From contig MNCI01006043.1 of NCBI GenBank assembly GCA_015680685.1, positions 11,583 through 31,892 on the forward strand: a DNA stretch of 20,310 nucleotides, given 5' to 3'. This stretch comes from Gnetum montanum (taxonomy: Eukaryota > Streptophyta > Gnetopsida > Gnetales > Gnetaceae). Below the pieces are notes generated by a model, which was not told the DNA's origin, ran no database searches, and was given only the letters and a program-made list of their open reading frames with translations. This document shows, piece by piece, positions 1-8,917 of the stretch. Position numbers and translations under genes: made by a program. Position 1 is the stretch's first letter; each line of letters opens with the position of its first letter.

Positions 1-325
1 CCTAAATAGTAATTGTCGCATGCTATAACTGCGAAAGGACAGAGAACGTCCAAAAAAATGCAAAGACAAAAAAATAATCGAATAAGTAACTTGACACAAA
101 TCACTAACGTAAACAGAATTCCAGTTTTAGCACAAATTTATCGAATGCTTGCAGTAGTTCAAAGAAAAGATAAAAAAATTCAACAGAATTGTAAAACATG
201 CAAGATTTCACAGCGATCTTACCTGCAACTGTAGCCCTCCGTCGTGGGTGAAGCTCATGGGTCTTTGGTTCTCGCATTGGGCCATGTTTCTGGGTTGGTT
301 CTCTGCGAAACATTGCTGTTTTCAT
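1..325 (-). CDS. 5' part of a predicted spliced host gene, product unknown
   Basis: I do not recognise the protein. Reading the minus strand, an ATG at 323-325 opens a basic, Arg/Pro/His-rich N-terminus (starts MKTAMFRRE). The exon ends at 223 at a strong donor, CAG|GTAAGA. A T-rich intron of 194 nt (222 down to 29) ends in TTTCGCAG. Exon 2 (28 to 1) continues the same frame without a stop to the window edge. The frame is kept across a phase-1 junction with near-consensus splice sites, which is the main support. An in-frame TAA lies three codons upstream of the ATG, so the start is this ATG, the next (308-310) or a later one. A TATAAAT sits only a few bases upstream of the first ATG; if it is a promoter, translation would begin at a later ATG. 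CpG is frequent here, unlike in the neighbouring transposon. Splicing and start are inferred. Confidence 0.4.
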
Positions 326-433
326 GCCAATTTATACCAAGCTATCGCAGAAAGAATCAGAATCCACAGAACAGAAAGATGGCTAAAAAGACGGGGAATT
401 TGATTCCTAGTCACCACCTTGGCCTTCTTTTTC

Positions 434-634
434 TCAACGCTTTGAATCGCTCAGTCGCAGCTTGTTTTTGATAAAGACTCCAGGCATGGACGATCCATTT
501 ACAAACGGATTGCCATGAATGTATTCCATATGATTGTTTGTGATAAATTTGATTGTGGGTAGTTGGATGGAGGAAAGCACAGTTTCAATCCGCTGACATT
601 CCTCTGCCAACCTCTGAGGTTTAAGGACGCCAAA
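434..634 (-). CDS. Minus-strand coding-like stretch, possible exon or gene relic
   Basis: A 66-codon stop-free frame (634 down to 437, TGA at 434-436) has the composition of a real soluble protein: an amphipathic start (LKPQRLAEECQRIE), then mixed polar and hydrophobic residues. One stop (635-637) separates it from a further short open run that reads through about 677. It lies about 110 bp upstream of the predicted gene at 1-325 on the same strand, so it could be an upstream exon, the end of a neighbouring gene, or part of a degraded copy. I cannot assign a family. Support is only codon-level plausibility and the CpG-rich context; chance is not excluded. Confidence 0.25.
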   Translation of the reverse strand, partial: FGVLKPQRLAEECQRIETVLSSIQLPTIKFITNNHMEYIHGNPFVNGSSMPGVFIKNKLRLSDSKR

Positions 635-720
635 TTACAGGATTGCACGCTCACGTCTCTTGCAATCTGCAATGCTATTATTGGTATGCTTTTGGAAATG
701 AGCTTGAATTTAACGGAACT

Positions 721-1394
721 CAACTGCTATTTGAAGTAAAGTGGTTCCAGTGACTTTGTACGACATATACCTATAAATGTTAAAACTAGTAGGAGTATGG
801 TAAAGTAAGTTTGAGAAGCATTTCGGATAAATTAAAGTACTTTGGTTGCTGTTCAATAAATACGACGCATTCCAAAGGGAGTTTGGTACGCAAATTCCTC
901 TACCTATATGCTTTTACCAATTGAATTAATTTGTAGCAGCGAGTTATTCATTTTTTTTGGGGTCCGATACCCCTAATTTGAGCAAGCGAGACGTGTTGCA
1001 ATTCGGTGTTCAAGGTTAAGAGTGGAGTAATGATATAAATAACTTGAGTTGTGAAACTCTTAGCCTGGAAAACTAGGTTTCGTATTCAATTCTAGTAAAC
1101 ATGAAATAAGATACTTTATTAACCAAAATAGAGCTTTACCTTAAATTATGGTATACTTATGTCATTTTTTTCTTAATCATGTTGGCTATGTGTCATGCGT
1201 TACAAGTGGTTAGAATTTCTCAACATTGCCTACCCAAGATATAGTCTAATTAGAACTTTACTTTAAGTTCGATCTTGGCCAAAGTTATAAAGGTCTAATT
1301 GATTTCCTAATTTGCTTTTATAAGCAAAGTGTCTAAAGTTTTGTTGATCTAGTAAAGTTATTCTAGCAAAAACTTTCTTTTGACAAGCAATGAT
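721..1394. other. Gene-free stretch, no clear feature
   Basis: AT-rich DNA with no convincing reading frame on either strand. A weak tRNA-like patch around 1022-1095 (B-box-like GGTTTCGTATTCAATTC at 1077-1093) was considered as a SINE relic but is not strong enough to call. Confidence 0.4.
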
Positions 1395-1644
1395 ATGAAG
1401 ATGGAGAATAATAATGTCTCTCAAACTATAGAGACTATGAAGGATTTTGAAGCTTTTGATTTTGTTTTACCTTATAATTTGTATGAATGTTTGTCAAAAG
1501 ATATCGTTCATCGATATATATTTTTGCATATTGTTGGATTTATTTGCCTGAATATGGATTTTATATTGGTTATTTATGCTATCCTTGAATGCTATGAAAT
1601 TAATGTGTTGCATGCCCACTATTTTTCTGAATCTTTTGTGATTG
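1395..1644 (+). pseudogene. Open frame cut by the E1 insertion, unknown
   Basis: From ATG 1395 the frame stays open for 83 codons up to the first base of the 5' LTR (then runs on by chance into the LTR to about 1838). The start is Asn/Glu-rich (MKMENNNVSQTIE) and the middle is hydrophobic and aromatic, with stretches such as FICLNMDFILVIYAILE that could span a membrane. If E1 and one target-site copy are removed, the right flank at 11762 continues the frame for only a few more codons before a TAG. No family recognised. It may be a small host ORF interrupted by the transposon or a chance frame in AT-rich DNA. Confidence 0.18.
1640..1644. repeat. Target-site duplication, left copy (E1)
   Basis: GATTG directly before the TG of the 5' LTR. 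The partner after the 3' LTR is AATTG (11762-11766), 4 of 5 identical. Five bases is the usual duplication for Ty3/gypsy integrases. Confidence 0.75.
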
Positions 1645-1672
1645 TGATGAATCACGTTTTTTCATGTGCTCT

Positions 1673-1754
1673 AATGTTAGGTACCCGACATCGAAGCCTT
1701 GACATCAGGTATCTGATGTTAGAGCCCAAATGCAATGTCAGATATATGATGTTG
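1673..1754 (+). repeat. Three dyad-symmetric repeat units in U3
   Basis: Three imperfect units of about 21-23 bp, centred on GGTACCC (1680-1686), GGTATC (1708-1713) and GATATATGATG (1741-1751), each flanked by GATGT or ACATC half-sites. The 3' LTR has the same three units at about 10932-11015. They lie 20-100 bp upstream of the TATA box, where enhancer sites of an LTR promoter would be. E2 has only one short palindrome in this place. Confidence 0.6.
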
Positions 1755-1772
1755 CAAGGTTATACACTAGCC

Positions 1773-1780
1773 TATAAATA
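1773..1780 (+). promoter_or_regulatory. LTR TATA box
   Basis: TATAAATA about 130 bp into the LTR, conserved at 11032-11039 in the 3' LTR and at 18787-18794 (minus strand) in E2. This sets the U3/R boundary some 25-35 bp downstream, near 1805-1815. Confidence 0.7.
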
Positions 1781-1961
1781 TAGCGCTTGGGCTCACAATT
1801 TCCAATCAATTTTTCATATCAATATTCAATCAAAGTAGCGAAGCTCTTGCAGTTTGTCTTCTCTAAAGTTAGAATATTTTCTGAGTGCTCACAGCAGAAG
1901 CCTAAGTGTGTACGGATCTTTGTTTGAACACTAATGTACCTAAGCGTAGCTATATGACGGA

Positions 1962-1967
1962 AATAAA
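1962..1967 (+). terminator. LTR polyadenylation signal
   Basis: AATAAA within the conserved GGAATAAAAATGAA-type context. It is matched at 11220-11225 in the 3' LTR and by AATAAA at 18613-18618 on the minus strand in E2. Only the 3' LTR copy would be used to end a full-length transcript. Confidence 0.5.
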
Positions 1968-2101
1968 AATGAACTCTTTTGATAATCCTTGTAGCACTGA
2001 GAATAGATTAATGTTTTCTTTAATACACTTACTTTAATGTATTTAAATTACACAATTAATTTCTAGTTATTAATGAACACAAGTACGACCACTTTGAGCA
2101 T

Positions 2102-2162
2102 ACATATAGTGCTTGGTAACCCAGCAATGCTTAACATTTGGTAACCTAGCAACACTATATGT
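2102..2162 (+). other. Conserved LTR hairpin enclosing a 15-bp direct repeat
   Basis: Perfect 10-bp inverted repeat ACATATAGTG (2102-2111) / CACTATATGT (2153-2162) with a 41-nt loop. The loop carries two copies of TTGGTAACC(C/T)AGCAA (2113-2127, 2138-2152). Both arms are unchanged in the 3' LTR (11361-11370, 11412-11421) although flanking bases differ. In E2 the arm sequences are different but still pair (18403-18460). Confidence 0.65.
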
Positions 2163-2505
2163 GTTCAGGATGTGTCCAAGAAAGTGGGATGGGTACTTGT
2201 GTTAGGCTAGTTAGGTAGTAAATGAATTAGATCTTAAATTACTCTACCTTTTATTCTTGTTATAGGCAATTAAATTTATAAAACATAAAATGAGAAAAAT
2301 CATGTACCTCAACTACACTTAAACCATACCCTTGAGCTTCACAAGTGTTGTTGGAAAGACAATGAATGTTCTCAACGCCCATTTCACTTCTTAGAGAGAA
2401 ACTAGTGCACTAGAGAACTATAAGTCCATGGAATTCAACCGGATCGCATGTAACCGCCTTAATGATTCGTATGGTTAGGCGTAGGGGTGCCTCGTCACTC
2501 ATCAT

Positions 2506-2523
2506 TAGCATTGTTGCTAAGGA
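2506..2523 (+). other. Primer-binding site, tRNA-Asp type, mutated
   Basis: Begins one base after the 5' LTR: TAGCATTGTTGCTAAGGA. It resembles the plant tRNA-Asp primer site used by Athila-type elements (starting TGGCGCC). Every difference I see is G to A or C to T, as expected from deamination of methylated cytosines on either strand. As it stands it would prime poorly. Confidence 0.65.
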
Positions 2524-2664
2524 TTTTTTGGTTGTTTTGTGTGCTATCTAGGATTTAGTGGAAATCATTCAAAATTGTTGGAACGAACCTTAAAGTCATA
2601 TCAAATTTTACAATTACTACAACAAAAGTTAAAAGTACACTACGTTTTTATCATCTAATTGAAA

Positions 2665-5207
2665 ATGTCTTCTTCTCACAGGAGTGCTTCTCTGCCCAAG
2701 TCTTATGGAGCTCATCAACCGGTGTTGTAATAATATCAAGTGGTATATACTCATCCTGATGAGTATGTACCTAATTTTACCTTCATCTTACATTAGGATG
2801 AATAGTTGCAATGGCATGACATGGAGGGCAACATTATGTTGCTGCGCGATCGATCCATTCCTGCAATGCTCTACCAAATGCTTATATGATGGGGTCTCTA
2901 GGAATGTCATGTTGAATATATTATGCAAGATACTAATGCCAGGGATTATCATCCCACTGAAGCACAACGTCTACAGGATCGGTAGCTAGAACAACGCTAT
3001 GAATTTGTGAAAGGAAAAGGACTTAATGAATCTCCATTCCTACTATACCAAAAAGATGATGGGGAACCCTTCTCTAGAGGTTTTCCATTTAGTCAAGTTC
3101 CTCTCTTTGACTTCGGTGAAGGAGGTCAAAACCAAAACTTGTAGTCCATAATTCACAATCCCAATTCTGGTAAGAATGGATCCAATGACAAAGAAGGATC
3201 TAGAGAGGCAAGTCAAGGCAGGGATGTAGATAAAAAACAAAATCATGATCATGGTCACAATCATTGAAGAGATGGTAGTAGGCACTGTGATGGTGCTAGT
3301 CCTCCTTCCTCTTCACCTTCGTCATCATCATCATCTTCTTCTTCTTCTAGCTCTAACCACGACCATAGAAGGCAATGCCATGACGGAGGTGACCGAAATG
3401 AACAATAGGATTGAAATGATCAAAGGCACCATCGAGAAAGGCAAGATCAAGGACATAGACATTCAAGAGAAGCACATTGCCATGAACGAAGGGGTAGTAG
3501 AGGGCATTGTAGGCATCATGATCATGGCCTCGATGAGCCTTTTCTTGCTACCTGAAGTATGCTTAATATTGTAGAGTTAGTAAGAATTCCAACAAGGCAT
3601 GTGAAGGATAGTTAGATCAAAAGGTTATACATGAATAATATTCCTTGGTTCGAAGGGGGATATAACACTAATCTACAGAACCATCTCCAAGCTTTTCAAG
3701 ATGCATGTGCCTTGCAAAACATAAAGAATGAGTGGCAAAAATTTAAGTTGTTCCCAAGGACACTCATCAAAGAAGTAGAGAACTAGTATCAATTCTTAGA
3801 ACTAGAATATATCAAATGATGGAGTACCATGCTTGACTTGTTTAATGATAAATATCAAACATACTCTAGAGTGTCCAACTTGAGAAGGCAAATCCAGGGA
3901 TGGAAACAAGTAACACATGAACCCTTGGATGCTACCATTAGCCAATACTATTCATTAATGCACAAATGTCCTTGCCATGGTTATTCTCAACTAGATTAAC
4001 TTTGCCACATTGTAGATAAGCTTCAATTAGAAACTAGGAGAGCCCTTGATGTCTATGCCCATGGGAAACTATCAAAATTAAGTGCTCATCAAATACAAAG
4101 ACTAATTGAGCAGGTAGCTAAAGAAGAGGTTAAATTAAGAAAAAAAGAAAGTGCAAAAGAATATAACCATGATCCTTCCATTCGCAAGAGGAAGGTTTGA
4201 TTTTGTGACAGTGAGGATGAATCTGAATTTTATGAGGTGGTGAATAGGAAAACCTTGCCACTCCAAAAATTTCAATATGAAATTATGGCCAAGGTTGATC
4301 AATTAAGGAACTCCATGGATAGTAGATTTCAAGTTGTCCTAAAAATTGTTGAAGAGTCTAAAGAACAAGATAGTGATCGTGAGCGCAGGAGGCGTAAGGA
4401 AGTTGAATGTGCCTATCAAAAAGGTAAGGGCATGATTGCTGAAATAGAAGAAGTTGCGAAAAGTGAATTAGACGATGGTGGTGAGTGTGACATCTACCAA
4501 TATGTACATCCTAAGGGATGTTGCCCATAGTGTCACATTTACAAGAGTTTGGGGTGTATGCTTTGAATCCACAACTAACACAAAGGCAAACACCCAGAAG
4601 ATTACCTTATCCTCAAGGTAATTTCAAGCAGTCCCACTAGCAATAGCAATATTATCCTAGTGAAACTTCATTGCAACCATATGAGTAGTATCAACAGTGG
4701 CAGCAACCATAATCATGGCCGTTGGCACCACCAAGGCAGCAATACCCTTACAGATAACCTGATTCTTATGGGTATTACATTCAACAACCTCTATCTCCAT
4801 GTGACTCCTCCAGTCATGTTTCTACTTTCTAATCTCACTACCATCCTTCTAATTGTTATCAAACTCATTCTCCACATGAAAGAAAGGATGTCACCTCTTA
4901 CCCTTATCCTCCTCCTGTCCTTCCACATCTTCCTCCTTTAGCCACACAACTATCACTTGCTCCACCTATGTAGGGTGAACTACCAGCTCAATCGCAACAA
5001 TGCAACACTACTAGGGCTATTAATCTACAATCGGTTCATCAACCAAGTGGCTCAAAGACTTGATCAAAGAAAAGACCTTTCTTCCAACCATGCAATCTGC
5101 CTAAGCCCTCAAATACACCCACGGTTGACAACCCTGTCCTTCCATCTTCCTCTGTATCAAATTCCTTTGAGTCCCCTTCAAATCAAAATCTACCTAGGAT
5201 CCATACT
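2665..5207 (+). pseudogene. gag: gag: capsid/nucleocapsid polyprotein, inactive
   Basis: From ATG 2665 (MSSSHRSASLPK) one frame runs to 4530 with no indel but about 18 stops. Order: a variable N-terminal region; a Ser run then an Arg/His/Asp-rich linker (about 3241-3560); the gag capsid-type domain from about 3640 (IPWFEGGYN, then helices typical of plant Retrotrans_gag); a charged Lys/Glu/Arg-rich tail (4320-4480). Near 4500-4530 the frame drops one base (1-nt deletion), and a long Gln/Pro/Tyr-rich region follows to about 5207, joining protease. I see no CCHC zinc knuckle, though mutation could hide one. Gag would form the cytoplasmic particle that packages the RNA. Longer open frames at 2684-2989 and 3245-3574 are shadows in the wrong frame. 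Confidence 0.8.
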
Positions 5208-5660
5208 GTGATGCTTACTCACACTGTATCAAATTGGATCCGTGCTAGAAACCTTCCCAAGAAACTAGTCAATCCTAGAAGTCCTCTTATTTATTTACAA
5301 ATTGCTAGGAATGAATTGTGCAAAGCTCTTCTTAACTCAGGTTTTGGTGTCAATTTAATTTCTCATGAGATACACACTACATGGAACCTACCTCCTCTCA
5401 AGAAGAGCAATATTTATTAGAATTAGCAAACTAGTCCATTACTGTTCCATTGGAACTAGTGGAAGACAATTGCGACCATTGTCTGTGGGTGGTCTTATCC
5501 TACTGATTTCCTAGTGACCAAGGTGGAGAACTCCAAAGGGGATTTTCCAATCAACATGGGAAGGGAATGGCTTAGCACTGTTGATGCAAGAATGGGAATT
5601 AGAGATCTTTCCCTAGAAATATCCAAAGAAAATGCATTAAGACAGATCAAGAAGAAGTGA
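5208..5660 (+). pseudogene. Retropepsin-type aspartic protease, inactive
   Basis: The active-site motif is visible at about 5328-5355 as LLNSGFGVNLI. The expected catalytic Asp of the D-(S/T)-G triad is Asn (AAC, 5334-5336), a single G-to-A change that alone would abolish activity. The frame shifts by a 1-nt deletion at about 5418 and is restored by an extra base near 5490. The second conserved block (INMGREWL, about 5549-5572) follows, corresponding to the G-R-x-x-L region near the end of such proteases. A TGA at 5658-5660 closes the frame. In an active element it would cut Gag and Pol from the polyprotein. Confidence 0.75.
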
Positions 5661-5892
5661 GTTCCATGCATCGCATATAGCGATACAAGGTGCAATTGTG
5701 TGCAAAAACTCTGGGCCATAAAATAAGCATCTATCTCTGCATGCAAGCAGTGTACACCAGAAGTAAAAATCCAAAGGTATCTATATGCAATAGCCACAAA
5801 ACAGGAGGGCACCCAATGGCTTACCGCTAATTCTGAGAATAGCACACTTTGCATGGAACCGACTGAGAGCTTGACATGCACATATGTCGTAG

Positions 5893-7103
5893 GCATGGAT
5901 GAACCAGAGCAAGTTCATCCAATTCTCTGATGATGCAAATGATTATACTTATTAGGGAGAGTTAAAAATTCTTGAAAGTTTCAAGCAAGAGCCCCTTGAA
6001 CTAAAAATGCTACCAGCCGAAATGGAATATGTGTTTTTAACAAATGAGAAGCCAGTCATAATCAATGCAAATCTTGCTCTAGAGTAGAAAAAGTTGTTGT
6101 TGAATGTGGTTGAAAAATGGTTAGCATCTTTTTCTTGGTCATATCTTGAACTCATAGGGATTAATCCTAGGATATGCCAACATCGTATCTACACTGATCT
6201 AGCCATGAAGCCAAAGAGACAGCCACAAAGGCAATTGAACCCCAAACTGAAGCAAATCATCAAAGAGGAAATCAAACAACTCCTCAAGGTGGGGTTCATT
6301 TATCCCATTGCAGATAGTGAGTGGGTTAGTCCATACATAATTGTGCCAAAGAAAGAAGGCAAGTGGCAGGTCTGCATCAATTTTTGGCTACTAAATATGG
6401 CAACATTCAAGGACCATTTTCCATTGCTATTTGTTGATTAGGTGATAGACACAATATTTGGGCATTGCTACTACAGTTTCTAGATGGCTATTGTGGCTAT
6501 AACCAAATTTAAATTGCACTAAAGGACTAGGAAAAGACAACATTCATGAGTCATTGCAGGACTTTTGCATATCGCAAAATGTCATTTGGTTTATGCAATG
6601 CTCCTACTACATTCCAATGCCTGGTTTTGAACATTTTACAATAGCAAATCGAAAGTGGTGTGGAAGTCTTCATGGATGACTTCTCCACATATGAAGCTAC
6701 ATTTGAGTAAGCCCTAGAACACCTTGAGCAAGTGCTAAAATGATGTGTTGAAACCAACTTGTGGCTCAATTGGCAAAAAAGTCACCTAATGGTCCAGGAA
6801 GGTATTATATTGGGTCATAGAATATCACAAGCAAGAATTGATGTAGACCTTAAGAAAATACAGGTCATCCAAGGAATAACTTGCCAACCATAAACTATCA
6901 AAGATGTTTGATCATTCCTTGGACATACTTGCTACTACCGATGATTCATAGAGAATTTTTCTAAGATCTCAAAACTGTTGGTGGAGCTAACAAAGAAAGA
7001 TGCTCCATTTGTTTGGACCATGAAATGTGAAAAAGCATTCCAATAGTTGAAAGAGAAACTTGTAGAAACTTCAATCCTACAAGCACCTGACTAGTCCAGG
7101 CCA
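5893..7103 (+). pseudogene. pol: Reverse transcriptase domain of pol, inactive
   Basis: The N-terminal connector and fingers run in one frame to about 6478 (KEEIKQLLKVGFIYPI at about 6265-6312, then SPYIIVPKKEGKW). A 1-nt deletion near 6479 moves the frame, and LDGYCGYNQ, with the first catalytic Asp at 6483-6485, follows. Next come MSFGLCNAPTTF and the FMDDF box with both catalytic Asp (6675-6680) intact. The thumb/connection contains ILGHRIS and SFLGHTCYYR. About ten stops interrupt it. Composition and box style match Athila-like Ty3/gypsy RTs. The 230 bp before it (5661-5892) is a degraded linker from protease. Function when active: copying genomic RNA into cDNA in the particle. Confidence 0.92.
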
Positions 7104-7480
7104 TTTCATGTCATGATAGATTCATCAAATTATGCCTTGGGAGTCATGCTTATGTAGATGGATGACAAGAAACATCCATACTACATCCGTTACACTAGTC
7201 GAAGCATTGTGGGTGCACAACTAAACTACACCACTATAAAAAAAGAGTTGATGGTAGTGGTGTCTGCTCTAGAGAAGTTCAAGAATTATGTGCTTGGATG
7301 CAAGGTGTTTGTTCACATAGATTACAGTGCCATTTGCTTCCTGATGAACAAGTCAACAATGAGCCCCTATGTCATACAGTGGCTATTGATCTTATAGGAA
7401 TTCAATCTTACAATGGTAGATTGAAAGGGCACTAAGAATGTGGTTGTTGATCACTTGTCTTGGTTGTGATGGAACAATAA
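7104..7480 (+). pseudogene. pol: RNase H domain of pol, inactive
   Basis: Continues in the RT frame. The first acidic residue is in MIDSSNYALG (Asp 7119-7121), followed by YYIRYTSRSIVGAQLNYTT, KKELMVVVSALEKF and HIDYSAICFLMN, so the expected Asp, Glu and Asp positions are still filled. It closes with a VVDHLSWL block (about 7441-7464). Stops at about 7155, 7395 and 7422 break it. It would degrade the RNA strand after minus-strand synthesis. Confidence 0.85.
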
Positions 7481-8917
7481 AGAGGAAGAAAACCCACTAT
7501 TTGATATGTTTCCTAATGAACTCCTCTTTGCTGGGGCTATAACTGAACAATTACCTAATGAGCCTAAATGGTATGATGGCATTCTCATCTATCTTCTCAC
7601 CCAAGATATGCCACAAGGGTTAGACCATCGAAAGAAACAGTAGTTTCTTCACCAGGTAAATCATTTCATGGAGATCAACAGATGCATCTACAAGGTGTGT
7701 GCTAATGGCCTAGTTTGCTGTGTGTCCCTGATATCGATCAACCATGCATTCTCCAAGATGCTCATGAAGGTCCTTGTGGAGGACACTATGTTGGGAGATG
7801 CATGACCATTAAAATCCTGATGGCAGGGTGCTATTGGCCAACAATCTTTAAGGATGCTCACCATTACGTTCACTCTTGTGAATGATGCCAACAAGATGGT
7901 GGAATGACTGCTCAAATGGAGGAACCTCAACAATGGATTCAACCATTGGAGCCCTACAACATTTGGGGCATTGATTTCATGGGTCCCATCACACCCATGT
8001 CAAATGGAAAGGTGTACATCATAGTTGTTGTTGACTATTGTATGAAATGGGCAGAAGTAGTAGCCATCATCGATTGTACATTTTCTACTACTGCTCAGTT
8101 TGTACAACAAAATGTTGTAAATAGGTTTCATGTGCCACATGCATTAATTTCTAATAATGGAACTCACTTTTTAGGCACTACTTTTCAGAAGCTCATGCAA
8201 CACTTAGGGGTTGAACATAAACTCACAACATCCTACCACCCCTAAGCCAATGATCAAGTTAAGGTTACCAATAGGGAAATCATGAGGATTCTAATAAGAA
8301 CTATTAGCAAATATAGAAAAGACTAAAGCACAAAACGCAATGATGCCCTTTGGGGCTACCACTCAACATGGAAACTTCCTATAGGCTATTCTCCCTATGA
8401 GCTTATGTATGGAAAATTACCAACACTTCTTATTCAATTCGAGCTCCATACACTTTCAACAACCTATGACCTCAACCTTGACTTGAGTCTAGTGCAAAAA
8501 TAAAGACTAATGAATCTCAACCTGCTAGACAAAAATTGATTGGTGGCCCTATCATCTCACGAGTTGCACAAGGCCTACAAAAAAAAGTGCCATGACCTTA
8601 AAATCAGAAAAGTCAAATTTCAACTGGGAGTTAAGGTTCTCTACTGGAACCCCACACATGTACCTTAATGAACTAAGTTCCAAACGTTGTGGAAAGGACC
8701 TTACATCATTTATGAAGCTTTTTCTTTTGGGTCCATGATGATCTACAAACGTAAGAGCTCAAACAAGAAACAGTTAGTCAACATCCAACAAATCAAACCT
8801 TTCCACAAGTGTAAGCTAGCTAATATAATAGACACCTCATCGGATGGACAATCATTCTCCATATTTCAGATCTCCTCCTTTCAACTTAGTCATGGGGGAG
8901 AGGGCCATCCATGCTAA
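7481..8917 (+). pseudogene. pol: Integrase domain of pol, inactive
   Basis: A linker (7481-7700) is followed by a 1-nt deletion near 7715, and the rest is in one frame to TAA 8915-8917. The zinc-binding HHCC is present: His 7763-7765 and 7784-7786, Cys 7877-7879 and 7886-7888, with a stop between the two Cys. The core keeps the first catalytic Asp (GIDFMGP, 7973-7975). The second is Asn (SNNGTHF, AAT 8153-8155), and the Glu exactly 36 residues later is Lys (AAG 8261-8263), both single G-to-A changes of the DD35E triad. The C-terminus (WKGPYIIYEAF...VNIQQIKPFHKCKL) is the GPY-type domain; no chromodomain follows. It would insert cDNA into the host chromosome. Confidence 0.9.

Larger units (their letters stand above)
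1645..2504 (+). repeat. 5' LTR of E1 (860 bp)
   Basis: Aligns end to end with 10905-11761. Ends TGATGA...TCATCA form a 6-bp terminal inverted repeat. Inside, in order: dyad repeats of U3 (1673-1754), TATA box (1773-1780), AATAAA (1962-1967), a 10-bp-stem hairpin (2102-2162) and a U5 end close to the primer-binding site. U3 is more diverged between the two LTRs than the rest. Confidence 0.95.

Noticed and set aside
1022-1095. Possible tRNA-derived SINE
   Set aside because: The B-box-like segment is imperfect, no convincing A box or cloverleaf can be folded, and no target duplication is visible.
2684-2989. A 101-codon Cys/Leu-rich frame at the start of E1
   Set aside because: It overlaps the gag frame that starts at ATG 2665 and continues to the capsid domain; this frame leads nowhere.
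3245-3574. A 109-codon frame with Leu/His runs
   Set aside because: It is a shadow of the gag frame. The true frame gives a Ser run and an Arg/His/Asp-rich linker and joins the capsid region without a shift.
5495-5896. A 133-codon minus-strand frame opposite protease
   Set aside because: It lies opposite the protease C-terminal block (INMGREWL) and the linker to RT, and has no recognisable content.
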